A stretch of 64,000 bases of DNA, from the NCBI GenBank assembly GCA_950022655.1, contig OX465591.1:49714478-49778477 (forward strand), in the 5' to 3' direction. Origin of the DNA: Alentia gelatinosa. Lineage: Eukaryota; Annelida; Polychaeta; Phyllodocida; Polynoidae. The translations under genes and the position numbers were made by a program. The notes under the pieces were generated by a model that made no database searches, was not told where the DNA came from, and saw nothing but the letters and a program-made list of their open reading frames with translations. Every line of letters begins with the position of its first letter. Positions within the stretch are counted from its first letter, which is position 1. Shown here piece after piece: positions 31,001 through 40,333 of the stretch.

Positions 31001-34000
31001 TTCACGGTACTTACACTTGACACACTTATACAGGAGTATATATACTGGTTTAAAGTGACCTCACACAGCTGGGAATCAGTGGAAACGAGTGATCGTGTTT
31101 GTGACTAGGGACCTCTCAGTCAAAATGATTATAATTCACATCAGATGAAACTAATTCAACCCTATACATACTGACACAACTTTACACACTCACACCACAC
31201 AACACACACTCACACAACTCAACACACTCACACCACTCAATACACTCAACACTCTCACACCACTCACACCACACACACCACTCACACCACTCAACACACT
31301 CACACCACTCACACCACTCAACACTTTCACACCACTCACACCACTCAACACACTCACACCACTCAACACTCTCACACTCACACCACTCAACACACTCACA
31401 CCACTCAACACACTCACACCTCTCAACACACTCACACCACTCAACACTCTCACACCTCTCAATACACTCACACCACTCAACACACTCACACCACTCAACA
31501 CACTCACACCACTCAACACACTCACACCACTCAACACACTCACACCACTCAACACACTCACACCACTCAACACACTCACACCTCTCAACACACTCACACC
31601 ACTCAACACACTCACACCACTCACACCACTCAACACACTCACACCACTCAACACACTCACACCACTCAACACACTCACACCTCTCAACACACTCACACCA
31701 CTCAACACACTCACACCTCTCAACACACTCACACCACTCAACACACTCACACCACTCAACACACTCACACCTCTCAATACACTCACACCACTCAACACAC
31801 TCACACCACTCAACACACTCACACCACTCAACACACTCACACCTCTCAACACACTCACACCACTCAACACACTCACACCACTCACACCACTCAACACTTT
31901 CACACCACTCACACCACTCAACACTCTCACACCACTCAACACACTCACACCACTCAACACACTCACACCTCTCAACACTTTCACACCACTCACACCACTC
32001 ACACCACTCACACCACTCAACACACTCACACCACTCAACACTCTCACACCTCTCAACACACTCACACCACTCAATACACTCACACCACTCAACACACTCA
32101 CACCTCTCAACACACTCACACCTCTCAACACTCTCACACCTCTCAACACACTCACACCTCTCAATACACTCACACCACTCAACACACTCACACCACTCAA
32201 CACACTCACACCTCTCAACACTTTCACACCACTCACACCACTCACACCACTCACACCACTCACACCACTCACACCACTCACACCACTCAACACACTCACA
32301 CCACTCAACACACTCACACCACTCACACCACTCACACCACTCACACCACTCACACCACTCACACCACTCAACACACTCACACCACTCAACACACTCACAC
32401 CTCTCAACACACTCACACCACTCTCTTAATGGAGGCTATTCTAACATCCTGTGAAGAACTTCTTGACCTGGGTACGAAAATCAGTCCCAACAAACAGTCT
32501 ATGTTACCAGGCATATCAGCATGGGTTTTCCTGGACTCGATAAAAGCCGTCCCCAGGGTATACGTTAGTCTTTTTAACTTTATTTTTCGTACGGCTGTAA
32601 TCCCTAAAAGCTGGAAAATAACTACCATAGTCCCAATCCCTAAGGGAGGAGATTCGTATAAAGCGAATAATTATAGACCAATCTCGTTGTTGCCTATTCC
32701 TTACAAGTTAATGGAGAAAGTTGTTTATTAACAGCTCATGTCTTTCGTTGACCAGCATAACATTCTAACTGAAAACCAGTTTGGCTTCAGAAAAGCCAGA
32801 TCAACTATTGATGCGGTATCTAAACTTACTGACCTTGTTTTGACAAAACAAATATGTTGGCCGCTCTACCTTTGCAATTTTTGTGAACCTAAGAAAGGCG
32901 TTTGATACGGTCAATCACGGTATCTTGATAAGTAAATTGTCTTGATATGGTATAAAAGGTAACAGTTTGAATTGGTTTCCAAACTACCTAGAAGCCAGGT
33001 GTCAAATAGTCAAAGCAAATAATACTATGTCTGGTGTTAGAGGCATCTCGCATGGTGTACCTCGAGGTTCAATCCTTGGACCCCTCCTCTTTCTTCTTTA
33101 TGTCAATGACTTGTCTAAAGCATTACTTCATAGTGATATACTGATGTTTGCAGATGATACTGTTATTTTCAAGAGTGATGGTAATCTGGATATTTTATAT
33201 GAAGAGATTCAATCTGACTTGGATATCCTTGAGACATGGTGCTTGCAGAATAGGTTGAGCATAAACATTGGTAAGACTAAGCAAATATTATTTGCAGCAA
33301 AAAAGAAAAATAAGAATCTTTTGGCACGGACAAAGCTCTTTATTAATACTCAAGAAGTACATGCAGTAGTATCGTATAAGTACTTGGGTATAGTTCTTGA
33401 CTCAGATTTAAATTATATACACCATTTTGCAGCGATAAAAAAGAGTGTTTCTTTTCACATTTACCAATTGGCCAAAATGAGAAATTTTCCGCTAAAAGAG
33501 CTGCCATTGAGGTCTATAAGACGGCTAAACTGCCCTACTTTGACTATGGTGATATTTTGCTGGACAGTGCCTATGCTTATCTTACAGACACCCTCCAAAT
33601 ATTACAAAATAATGCCTTGCGTGTGTGTTTGAAGGCAAATATATACACGCCGGTAAGGGATCTGCATAGACTCACTGAGATCCCACTTCTCAGGGATAGA
33701 AGGGAATCCCATATTCTGAACTATATGTATAAGAGATCTAGAGATAGAACGTTTACCAATAATAATGTTAAGCAGGTGAGATGCCCCTGTATTGTTTGCT
33801 GATAAACCAAACCGTACTGCATTCTCGAGATCACTGAAGTTTTGCGCATATAAGGTCGTCCTATTCCCCGTGTGTATACACCTTATCTGTAGGCGCCTGA
33901 TTCATATATACGCCTGATTCATAAATTGCCTGATTCTGTTGTATTTACACCACTATCCAATAATTCCGATACTGCCACTTGGGGACACCACTGTACTATA

Positions 34001-35288
34001 TCTCATTTGCCATTAACTATCAAAGTCTGTATTATATGAAAAATGCAATCTTATATAACCAATTTATTTCATAAAACCTTTATAAAACCTGATTAAGTAT
34101 AAATTGATTAATTAAACATAATAAACCCTGCATTCTTAGTTTTTTTTAAATGTTTTTTCAAAACAGATTTTACCTTTCAAACACCACTCTTCTGTAGAGT
34201 TGAAGATGTAAGCCTTTATAAAAAGCCTTTAAGAAGTTGAAACTATAGACGCCCTGTTCCCCGACCCGCCCGGCCACTGCCCCCCCTCCCCCCGCCACCG
34301 GCAGGTGCTCTGTGTGTGCCTCAAGTCCTCCTCCCGACTCCGACTCCGCCCCCCGCTTGTTAGATATAGTGTGAATGCAGCCGCCACCCTCACAACCACG
34401 AATCGAAGAGGGGGGAAACAGGGATTCACTGAGAGCGGGCGATGGGAAGGGGTGGGGGCGAACCTTTTTTATATTCTATTAGGACACATATACGCCCGGC
34501 GTATATATATCACACAGAAGGTATTTCCTCTTGTATACGCCTGGTGTGAAATACAGCCAAGGCGTGTCTGTATTTAAAAGGAAACAGTCTTGTATAGGCC
34601 TCGTACGCTGGTGTGAAATATGGGCGTATATATATATGAAAACAAGTCGATTCACAGCCGATACATGCATTAGGAATAAACTGGTGGTTTTTGTGCAGTG
34701 GTAGGGCGTGTCAACCACAGGGAGTTTCTGTCTCACCCTCCCTTTATGGGCACCTTCCATAAAGTAGATTTCTTAAAGTTTTGAGGCCCGATCCCCATCT
34801 CAATATTGTATGCAATTTCTGACTGACCCAAACCCCCATCAGTGGGTAGGTGCTCTATGGATGGCCCTTATGTATCTGTGTCTGTTTGTATAATATATAC
34901 ACAATATTACCATGATTTCAATCTGAGTGGCCGTATTCTCCGCGTAGTTGACGAGTATTGCGTAGCGTCAACTACAAGGAGAATACGGCCACACAGATCA
35001 AAACTATGGTAATGTTGTGGTTATTACTCACTTACTTTTAGTTTTAAGCAATAAATATGATCGTTAGAAAACTTTTCAACGTAATTAAGAAGTTATATTT
35101 GGGACTACTTTCATCTCAAAAATTTGTATCCTCCTAGGAGATTCCGCAGGTCCGTATCCTACTCAATAGCGATCTGTTGAGGAGGACTTTGTACCCCACA
35201 TGGTATCTGAGAAAAGGAATCCCGAAATCTTACCTGTAAGTCCAAGCAGGACTGTGAGGACAAGCACCAACTTCAGCAGCCGCAACAT
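24910..35288 (-). CDS. Putative small type I membrane protein with collagen-like ectodomain, copy A (four exons)
   Basis: Model by splice joining on the minus strand: exon 1 35234-35288, exon 2 28499-28635, exon 3 27405-27557, exon 4 24910-25013. All introns are GT-AG and phase 1. Order of parts: signal peptide; a short Pro-rich, Cys-containing segment (KCNCTRGP); eight Gly-X-Y triplets; a Gly/Ser/Thr-rich stretch; a YCRPVC pair; one membrane helix; a basic tail. This predicts a surface protein of about 150 residues. Its function is unknown and no family is recognised. Exon 2 is 137 nt, one short of a multiple of three, so the collagen frame is not joined to the signal frame as written (see the exon 2 entry). 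It could be expressed through a sequence error, an unseen exon, or not at all. Exon conservation and good splice sites in two copies favour a real gene or a recent pseudogene. Confidence 0.65.
25060..25374 (-). mobile_element. tRNA-derived SINE, copy A
   Basis: The minus-strand head is GGGGAGTTAGCTCAGTGGTA with AAAAGCACT, a clear tRNA 5' half whose TAGCTCAGTGGTA (25351-25363) is a Pol III A box. The B box is degraded (GGAGTCCCACTG). The tail is ACTGGACATTAAATGAAACA with a short AACC repeat. It lies in intron 3, its 3' end about 45 nt from the exon 4 acceptor. Confidence 0.7.
25445..25449. other. Scar of a deleted CACTG element, copy A
   Basis: TTAATTCAGTG|TAAGG keeps only the last bases (TTCAGTG) and the TAA duplication of the element that is complete in B (44353-44781) and C. 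The sequence from the SINE flank to this point is deleted in A. Confidence 0.7.
25450..25867. repeat. Remnant MITEs with CTGTTTCA termini, copy A
   Basis: Ends of two adjoining elements: GAAACTAGTGAAACAGC (25660-25676) is the right end of the element that is whole in C (63058-63309), and GCTGTTTCAAAAGTCGAG (25679-25696) is the left end of a second one whose right end CGACTTTTGAAACAGC is seen in B (45218-45231 region). In A the second element is split by the CACTG insertion at 25868, and its right end is not found. Confidence 0.55.
25868..26900. mobile_element. CACTG-type DNA transposon (CACTA/CMC-like), private to copy A
   Basis: 1033 bp with identical 29-bp ends starting CACTGCACGAAAAGCACTAT, flanked by TGA (25865-25867, 26901-26903). 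CACTR ends and 3-bp duplication fit the CACTA/CMC superfamily. Copies B (45194 area) and C (63494 area) show the uninterrupted site GGCGGTGAGTACTC. The interior is GC-rich with a G-run near 26588-26604 and TATATACGCC palindromes, and no transposase. Confidence 0.85.
27405..27557 (-). CDS. Exon 3, Gly-rich stalk and CxxxC, copy A
   Basis: Acceptor TTTCTCTTACAG|TTATG, donor TTAA|GTGAGTAC; 153 nt, phase 1 to phase 1. Encodes a VMNGGGTGAGSG-type Gly/Ser/Thr linker, GYGTPDGPWPHAPLGYCRPVC and EHHVREMGQDKL. If the donor is not used the frame runs on 15 codons to a TGA at 27358, giving a possible secreted (non-membrane) isoform ending HISKRPY. Confidence 0.75.
27558..28135 (-). other. Rest of intron 2, copy A
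   Basis: Contains a partial MITE: GGGGCTGTTTAATA near 27772 is the inverse of TATTAAACAGACCCC near 27982. Copy B retains only its right end. No exon-like frame between good splice sites was seen. Confidence 0.45.
28136..28498 (-). repeat. 43-bp minisatellite starting at the exon 2 donor site, copy A
   Basis: About eight tandem units reading on the minus strand GTTTATATTCTGAGCACAGT...TTTCCCGGACCTCTTTCAG. Each unit repeats the exon 2 end (GGACCTC[CT]TTCAG) and the start of the intron (GTTTRTA), so each carries a donor-like and an acceptor-like signal. It lies in intron 2 immediately downstream of the collagen exon. Confidence 0.85.
28499..28635 (-). CDS. Exon 2, Cys segment and collagen triplets, copy A; one base short
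   Basis: Acceptor TTGCTTTTCAG|ATGCTG, donor CTTCAG|GTTTGT. Entering in phase 1 gives DAVEGPSPPTIPKCNCTRGP, then nonsense. One frame over, from 28578 down, the text is GERGPHGDQGRPGVRGLPGP followed by PGPPS: eight perfect Gly-X-Y triplets ending in the phase that exon 3 needs. The two frames meet at a run of four C (minus strand; GGGG at 28576-28579 plus). A fifth C would give GPPGER in register and an exon of 138 nt. Copy B has the same four. Confidence 0.7.
29268..29684. mobile_element. CACTG-type MITE, copy A intron 1
   Basis: 417 bp, CACTGCACAAACATCATTAT at the left and the inverse of CACTGCACGAAAACCACTAT at the right, with TAC duplicated on both sides (29265-29267, 29685-29687). Orthologous to 47437-47832 in copy B, so it predates that duplication. 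It contains no coding sequence; the 131-codon frame across it is chance. Confidence 0.8.
30145..30927 (-). pseudogene. LINE 3' end fragment, copy A
   Basis: Minus-strand 70-codon frame (30715-30927) with KFKGNVFYRGCVEWNSLSAT and GTYDQFKQTQK, the C-terminal tail of a CR1/Jockey-like ORF2. About 560 nt of UTR follow, with AATAAA at 30160-30165 and an A-run (plus-strand T at 30145-30151). Only the 3' end was inserted. Kept in copy B. Confidence 0.7.
31180..32425. repeat. CACACCACT / CACACCACTCAACACACT minisatellite, copy A
   Basis: About 1.2 kb of 9-nt and 18-nt units. Because every unit is a multiple of nine, one minus-strand frame stays open for 408 codons (SVLSGV and SGV repeats); this is not a gene. 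Copy B has the same array about 160 bp shorter. Confidence 0.95.
32426..33802 (+). pseudogene. LINE reverse transcriptase fragment, copy A
   Basis: SWKITTIVPIPKGGDSYKAN and NYRPISLLPIPYKLMEK, a stop, then QFGFRKARSTIDAV; further stops; then SHGVPRGSILGPLLFLLYVN, MFADDTVIFKSDG (FADD box) and KYLGIVLDSDL. A one-base loss near 33490 (TTTCCGCTAAAAG against TTTCTGTCTAAAAG in B) splits the C-terminal part into 32967-33632 and 33557-33802. Same decay pattern otherwise as copy B. Confidence 0.85.
33832..34700. mobile_element. CACTG-type element, degenerate left end, copy A
   Basis: Right end GGTGGTTTTTGTGCAGTG at 34700 is clear; the left end (CACTGAAGTTTTGCGCAT at 33832) is tentative. The interior shares TGTGTATACACCTTATCTGTAGGC and CATATACGCCCGGCGTATAT with the other family members. 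Confidence 0.55.
34902..35018. repeat. Foldback hairpin private to copy A
   Basis: CAATATTACCATGATTT...GTGGCCGTATTCTC...GTAGTTGACG folds on CGTCAACTAC...GAGAATACGGCCAC...AAAACTATGGTAATGTTG. Absent from B, where the flanking sequence also differs (52890-53030). Confidence 0.75.
35234..35288 (-). CDS. Exon 1, signal peptide, copy A
   Basis: ATG at 35288 reads MLRLLKLVLVLTVLLGLT plus one base, then the donor ACAG|GTAAGA. A basic residue followed by a 14-residue Leu/Val core is a typical secretory signal. No intervening ATG lies just upstream (TTATAAAAAAAACCCATC before the start). Confidence 0.75.
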
Positions 35289-35803
35289 GATGGGTTTTTT
35301 TTATAAGCAGTGCCTAACTTAGAAACATCCACCAGACAGCGCACAGATCGCCTTCTCTACAATCAGATGTCCACCAGTCAGCTACAGATCCTGAGCCACA
35401 CCCTCAGGTCTCGCAAAATCTCACAAGGTTTGATGAGAGGAGGTTGTTAAGCTGGCAGGTCAGCCTTCCACGCTGTCAAACTTTGTGTCGCTACAGGAAC
35501 CAGTGCAGAACAGAAAGACCTTATCTAAAGTCAACTTTAAAGGTGGAGAGTTTTACAGTATGGGGGATTACACTAAATTTTATATTTAGAGATTGCTACA
35601 GTTATTATAAACATTTCTTTAGCAATTTAGAATTATAGTTCTATCTTCATTTTAAGTATTTTAGAAAGTTGATTGAAATATGTAATGAATGGTGATAAGA
35701 TTTTAATGCTTGGCTGTTTTAAAAAAAATTCAAATCTGGGGTTGTTTTTCTATAATTTTCATACTATACCTTAAGTGATTCTATAGTGACAAAAAGATTC
35801 CCA
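35289..35803 (-). promoter_or_regulatory. Upstream region of collagen-like gene, copy A
   Basis: Holds the 5' UTR and core promoter if the exon 1 call is right. No convincing TATA box lies at the expected distance; TTATAAAA directly precedes the ATG and is more likely leader. AGATAAGG (GATA-like) is near 35520 on the minus strand. Conserved in copy B. Confidence 0.3.
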
Positions 35804-35957
35804 TTTTCTCAAATACTCAAAATAAAGATAGAAGTACAATTCAAAGTGTCCAAGAAAAGCCTGTAATTGTTATTTTGTAAGGGCTACAAAATATATTTAC
35901 AGGCCTTTCCGGGACACTTTGAATTGAGTCTTTATCTGTATTCTAAGTATCTGAGAA
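35804..35957. repeat. Foldback hairpin, copy A
   Basis: CTCAAATACT...AATAAAGATAGA...AATTCAAAGTGTCC pairs with GGACACTTTGAATT...TCTTTATCTGTATT...AGTATCTGAG. B equivalent 53653-53807. 35958-36214 beyond it is unrecognised. Confidence 0.7.
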
Positions 35958-36214
35958 AAAATAGAAAACTTTTAAAAGTATGAGAGCACCGTGGTAGCTT
36001 TAGGACATACTAGTCTAGATATAGTTCACACGTTTGGCTGCCTTCACACTCTTATCTACGGCCTGCTTCTAGTCCATAGAGATACACTGTACCTGATGAT
36101 CTTAAAGAATTGTAGGAGTATAAATCATGAGGTTCACCATGTTAGAGATGGCACTAAAGAAAAGAACTTCATAACATTTTTTTCCACATGGTAAAATGGT
36201 TTTCGTTAACAACC

Positions 36215-36972
36215 CCCACACCCATCGCCACACCCACACCCACAACCACACCCACATCCACACCCACACCCATCCCCACACCCACATCCACAACCACAAC
36301 CACACCCACAACCACAACCACAACCACAACCACACCCACAACCACAACCACACCCACACCTACAACCACACCCATATCCACACCCACACCCAAAACCACA
36401 CCCACAACCACACCCACACCCTCAACCACAACTACACCCACAAACACAAACACACCCACACCCACAACTTCAACCACAACCACATCTACAGCCAAAATCA
36501 CACCCACAACCACACCAACATCCACAACCACACCCACAACCACGCCCACACCCACAACCACACCCACAACCACAACCACACCCACACCCACAACCACAAA
36601 CACAACCACAACCACACCCACACCCACAACTACAACCACAACCACATCTACAGCCAAAACCACACCCACAACCACACCCACACCCACAACCACACCCACG
36701 CCCACAATCACAATCACAACCACAACCAGAGCCACACCCACAACCACACCTACACCCACACCCACACCCACAACTACAACCACAACCACATCTACAGCCA
36801 AAACCACATCAACAACCACACCCACACCCACAACCACACCCACAATCACAATCACAACCACAACCAGAGCCACAACCACAACCACATATACACCCACAAA
36901 CACAACCACATCTACAGCCAAAACCACAGCCAAAACCACAACCACAACCACACCCACAACCACACCACAATA
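36215..36972. repeat. CCACAA/CCACAC hexamer minisatellite, copy A
   Basis: About 760 bp of 6-nt units with occasional ATCTACAGCCAAAACC higher-order blocks (seen at about 36485, 36648, 36790 and 36910). The open frames on both strands (Thr-Pro, His-Asn and Val-Gly repeats) follow from the hexamer period and are not genes. Confidence 0.95.
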
Positions 36973-37003
36973 AAATTCTTTTCACCTTTCTAGGTGAAAG
37001 TGA

Positions 37004-37078
37004 TGTGCTAGCACCGGGGTTTGAACACCCTACCTCCAGCACAATTGCCGGATGCCTTACCTATGTCTCCACAGAGTT
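37004..37078 (-). other. tRNA-like sequence (SINE head), copy A
   Basis: The minus strand has an A-box-like TAGGTAAGGCATC, an anticodon-like stem CCGGC/GCTGG and a B box GTGTTCAAACCCC. The 5' and 3' acceptor arms do not pair, so it is a tRNA-derived relic. B copy at about 54812-54885. Confidence 0.5.
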
Positions 37079-37414
37079 GGGTGATGCAATACACTCCTGA
37101 GACCCCAATATAACTTGATATGACTGTACCAGTGCTGGAGCTGGTATCCGGCAAGAGTAGAATTATAGAATCTAAGATTCTATGTTTGTCTCAAGATCTA
37201 CCTTGGCACACCAAGACCTTGTCTATTGGACAGCGGCCATCTTTTGTCTTGAAAAAATGTCTTAGATTCTCTAGGATATCTTCGCAGATCTCAGCCCAAG
37301 ACTGTCTTGACTAAAAAACAGGGCCCAGTTTTGACTAATAATTGACATGATCTAGAAGGTGGCCCCACTGTGAATTGTGGGATATGCCTTTAAAAAGAAA
37401 AGCATTAAAAGAAA

Positions 37415-37490
37415 TGGTGGCGGTCAGGGGTTGAACACGTGACCCTCAAATCTTAAAAGGGATGCTCTACCCACCACATCACTGCCTGCT
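37415..37490 (-). other. tRNA(Lys)-like sequence (SINE head), copy A
   Basis: On the minus strand: TGGTGGGTAGAGCATC (A box), CTTTTAA anticodon loop (UUU), GTGTTCAACCCC (B box) and a terminal CCACCA. The acceptor stem does not pair. Copy B keeps the more canonical TGGTTAGAGCATC, so A is the more diverged. 37079-37414 between the two tRNA-like pieces is non-coding. Confidence 0.55.
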
Positions 37491-37662
37491 TAGCTGCTGG
37501 CCAGGGTTAGAATTGTAAATGTATATCAGTTTTGTGGCCAAATGGAGTTAAAATTGGCTGCTTCATTGTAATTACTGTAATTGTTGTAATTATCTTTATA
37601 TGGACTATAAGTGCGTTCACGCTTATGGACATATAAATGGTAGTCCAGCGTTATTCCACCTG

Positions 37663-38337
37663 GGGCCTGTTTCACAAGTCCGTTGGCAACCCTTGTTGGT
37701 CTCTGCGACACAACAAGGGCAGGTAGCGTTTCAATAGTCCTGTGACAACACAGTTCACAACGTCACAGAGAAGACATGGGTGAACAGTGGCATGTCACGT
37801 TTCAGAACCAACTGTGATGTCACTGTTACTGCCTTTATTGTGTCACTGTTAGCAAGAGGGTCCACCCTCTCACATCGCTATACATCGGGAGCAGTCCGGC
37901 CGCACCTGTCCGGGGTGATTTCACCCACTTTCCTTAGGAATTAAGACATGAAACTTTATCCCCAGTTAGGGAAATATATAACCAATAATCGTGCCAAATA
38001 TAAAGAAGATCGGCCCCTCCGATATTCTGATATTCGTGTTTTAATTTGAAACATCGAGCTAACCATTATCTGGCTGTCTTGACAGCGTCACTGTCTATAT
38101 CACACTGTAGCACTCAATCGATCTGGAACCAGAGCGGCGCAGCATACAGTGTGACATACTGGGGACACCACTGCGACACTTTAACTGTCTCTGGTTGAAC
38201 AGTGACACTAACAAGGTGAGCAACAATGACATGGCTTCTGCAACAGGAGAATACTGGTTGCTCTATTACTGCCGCTATTGCCGCCCTTGTTTATGTCGCC
38301 AGTATGTCACTTTCTCTGGACTAGTGAAACAGGTCCC
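37663..38337. mobile_element. MITE with GGGCCTGTTTCAC termini, copy A
   Basis: GGGCCTGTTTCACAAGTCC at 37663 is mirrored by GGACTAGTGAAACAGGTCCC ending at 38337. 675 bp, packed with TGTCACTGTT/AACAGTGACA motifs in both orientations. It lies just upstream of the TATA-led ORF. B equivalent 55471-56134. No target duplication is apparent. Confidence 0.65.
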
Positions 38338-38405
38338 AGAGGACCTAACTTGAGGACCAATGGACCAGGCGTTACCAGGGATCGACACCAGAGGGCAGAC
38401 CAAAA

Positions 38406-38417
38406 GGACTATAAATG
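38406..38417 (+). promoter_or_regulatory. TATA-like box before the 94-codon ORF, copy A
   Basis: ACTATAAATGG at about 38408, 135 bases before the ATG, with a plausible start region CCTCACTCAACGG about 35 bases downstream. Identical in copy B. Confidence 0.45.
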
Positions 38418-38552
38418 GACGGATCACACCTGAAGCCGGCCTCACTCAACGGGGATCCGTCACCGCCTGCACCTCCATGCTCCAGAATTTTTTGTGACTT
38501 TTGTCGACTTTTATTGACTTTTGTCCATTCATGTTAGGCCTTTTGGCTTATC

Positions 38553-38837
38553 ATGCGAAAGTGTGACACTTGTGGCTTGGATTATGATGCCCGTTCTCAT
38601 AGAGATGGCTGTCCAACTTGCAAGCTCGCGGAGTTACAGACGGCAGTGCGGAATGAGGAGGAGGAGTTGGGAGCCATTGGAGGACGAGCGGAGGGCGGTG
38701 ATGGATCCCCGTGGCAGAAGCCTCCCTGGGTCAGTAGTATTTTACTCGAACATACTAAGTTAAAGAAGGAAGTTTCTTTTATTAAGTCTGACATACAAGT
38801 TTTTTATTCAAGTTTTAGAAATTTTGAGTGCCAGTGA
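38553..38837 (+). CDS. 94-codon ORF with CxxC...CxxC motif, copy A
   Basis: Starts MRKCDTCGLDYDARSHRDGC followed by PTCKL, a four-Cys zinc-ribbon-like motif, then a Glu-rich helix and LEHTKLKKEVSFIKSDIQVF, a coiled-coil-like stretch, and a TGA after CQ. Copy B is open over the same length with a few substitutions, mostly conservative. The layout (TATA, short leader, zinc motif plus coil) suggests ORF1 of a retroelement rather than a host gene. Downstream, another frame reads SLKSTYPNTK, which could be its continuation. I do not recognise the family. Confidence 0.5.
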   Translation: MRKCDTCGLDYDARSHRDGCPTCKLAELQTAVRNEEEELGAIGGRAEGGDGSPWQKPPWVSSILLEHTKLKKEVSFIKSDIQVFYSSFRNFECQ

Positions 38838-39363
38838 GGGGGCCGGCCAGAGTGAGGGGATGCCACGTGGTGGCGGGAGTGGGGGTGCAATGCCAAGCGC
38901 ATTCACCCATGAAGTCGTTGGTCATGCATCACAGCCTCAGGGTTAACAGGCCTATCCTAGTTTGAAATCTACGTATCCAAATACCAAAATCTTTTTTCCT
39001 CCACATGTACAGGGAAATGTACAGAATTGCACATATACAAAACCCCTACAAACCTGTGTTTGAATTACCTCGACCCTGTCCTCCGGACTTTTAATGCAGG
39101 TCGTAAGTAGCCCTCTACACACAAAATTGTAGTGTCTCATATTTGGTAAGCATGTTAAACCATTCACGGCCGGTGATGCCAAAAGGCATTATTTTTTTTA
39201 ATTTGCAAAATTTCGTTATTGTGTAATAAAATAGTAAATATTGGATATATAATCGTGAAATTTTCACAGAATATAGATGCAACACCAGGGTAATGATTCC
39301 AGGTAAAATGGACAATAAGATTGCATATTCTATCACGTCCTAAACTAACGCCTCCATTTTTTG
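38838..39363. other. Non-coding stretch after the 94-codon ORF, copy A
   Basis: Possible continuation of the retroelement ORF in other frames up to about 39065, then AT-rich DNA with no supported feature. Minus-strand frames of 65-76 codons here are shadows. Confidence 0.35.
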
Positions 39364-39420
39364 CACTCTCCTAGCAGAGATCCTGCACTCTATTTCTGTG
39401 AGAGATCTGCAAGTAGAGTG
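39364..39420. repeat. Short inverted element CACTCTCCNAGCAGA, copy A
   Basis: CACTCTCCTAGCAGAGATC (39364-39382) faces GAGATCTGCAAGTAGAGTG (39402-39420). B equivalent 57161-57217, whose right arm keeps GGAGAGTG. Confidence 0.6.
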
Positions 39421-39868
39421 CCCCTTGGGAGACCTAGACTATAGAGCCTAGACCAGCCTCAGTCACAGAGTAGAAAGATATATATATATAAGCATATCTC
39501 TACTCTGTGTCTCAGTGCCTGTATCCTGCCCCTCCCCGCCTACTGCCACTGCCATATGCACTATGAGGTTCTATTGAAGGTGCAGAAGTGTTTGATTCAT
39601 GGGCCAGTCAGAGAAGGATACATGCTATAATAAACTTTATTCTGACTTTGTTTGAGCAAGTCTATGTGGAGCCAAGACAGCTGGAGTGACTGTCAGTTCA
39701 ATGTCTTCTCTAGTATTATGTAAGAAGTAGTTACCAGTCACTTATTTCATTTGGGCAGGGAACCAGTCTACCTATGGGAAACTTTGCGGAAGAATAAACA
39801 GGACTAGAAACAGCTGCTACGGCTTAATTATTGACATTATTGTAATTATTTCGAGGTATATAATAATA

Positions 39869-40015
39869 AGAAAACTGTATACCTGTGTATGAATTATTAT
39901 CTTACCTCATCCCTGTCCCCCGGCCATTAAAACCTAGGTGAAAAGACCTTGGTTTTAATGGCCGGGCACAGGGCTTCGGTAAAATAATAATTTGTCCACA
40001 GGAATACAGTTTTCT
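39869..40015. repeat. Foldback hairpin, ~70-bp arms, copy A
   Basis: AGAAAACTGTATACCTGTG...CCCTGTCCCCCGGCCATTAA AACCTAGGT is answered by ACCTTGGTTTTAATGGCCGG...GGTAAAATAATAATTTG...CAGTTTTCT with a tip of only GAAAAG. One of the strongest palindromes in the window. B equivalent 57668-57814. 39421-39868 to its left is unrecognised non-coding DNA. Confidence 0.8.
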
Positions 40016-40333
40016 CATGATATTGTTGCTGTATATTTTGTTATAAAGGAATTTTAACACTGTGATCTTTAAAGAGGAAGCATCAAGTAAGCCCCTCAAG
40101 AACTACTCAACATGGAAGCATATCACAAACTGTGTAAGTGTTCTCATACGACCACACACTGTCCATGTATCAATATTTGTAAGTTAAGTACCTTTTGTCT
40201 TACCTGTGACTTGGCTTGGTAACTTTTGTAGGTCCTGTGGATGTGTGAATGCCCAATGTTTTGTCCTTTCATTTGGGGACTCCTCAAGAATCGTGAATGG
40301 TTTGGAAATAAGGACTTAAACAACCAGAACAGG

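Larger units (their letters stand above)
28636..35233 (-). other. Intron 1, copy A
   Basis: 6.6 kb, filled with repeats: CACTG elements, two LINE fragments in opposite orientation, the CACTCACAC minisatellite and a foldback hairpin. 28636-29267 and 29685-30144 hold AT-rich non-coding DNA with scattered CGATACAC and GTATCGGTG motifs in both orientations, and a stem GTCCACCAACCATGACAA / TTGTCGTGGTTGGTGGAC near 30089-30134. Confidence 0.55.

Noticed and set aside
31190..32416. 408-codon minus-strand ORF with SVLSGV repeats (and 354 codons in copy B)
   Set aside because: It lies wholly within a 9/18-nt minisatellite, whose period keeps the frame open. No start context, no flanking unique coding sequence.
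31180..32425. CRISPR-like regular repeats
   Set aside because: No spacers; units are contiguous low-complexity sequence in animal DNA.
36169..36993. Long Thr-Pro, His-Asn and Val-Gly repeat ORFs on both strands
   Set aside because: By-products of the CCACAA/CCACAC hexamer array; open in several frames at once.
37415..37490. Functional tRNA(Lys) gene
   Set aside because: Acceptor stem does not pair and the D-arm is poor; better explained as a SINE head.
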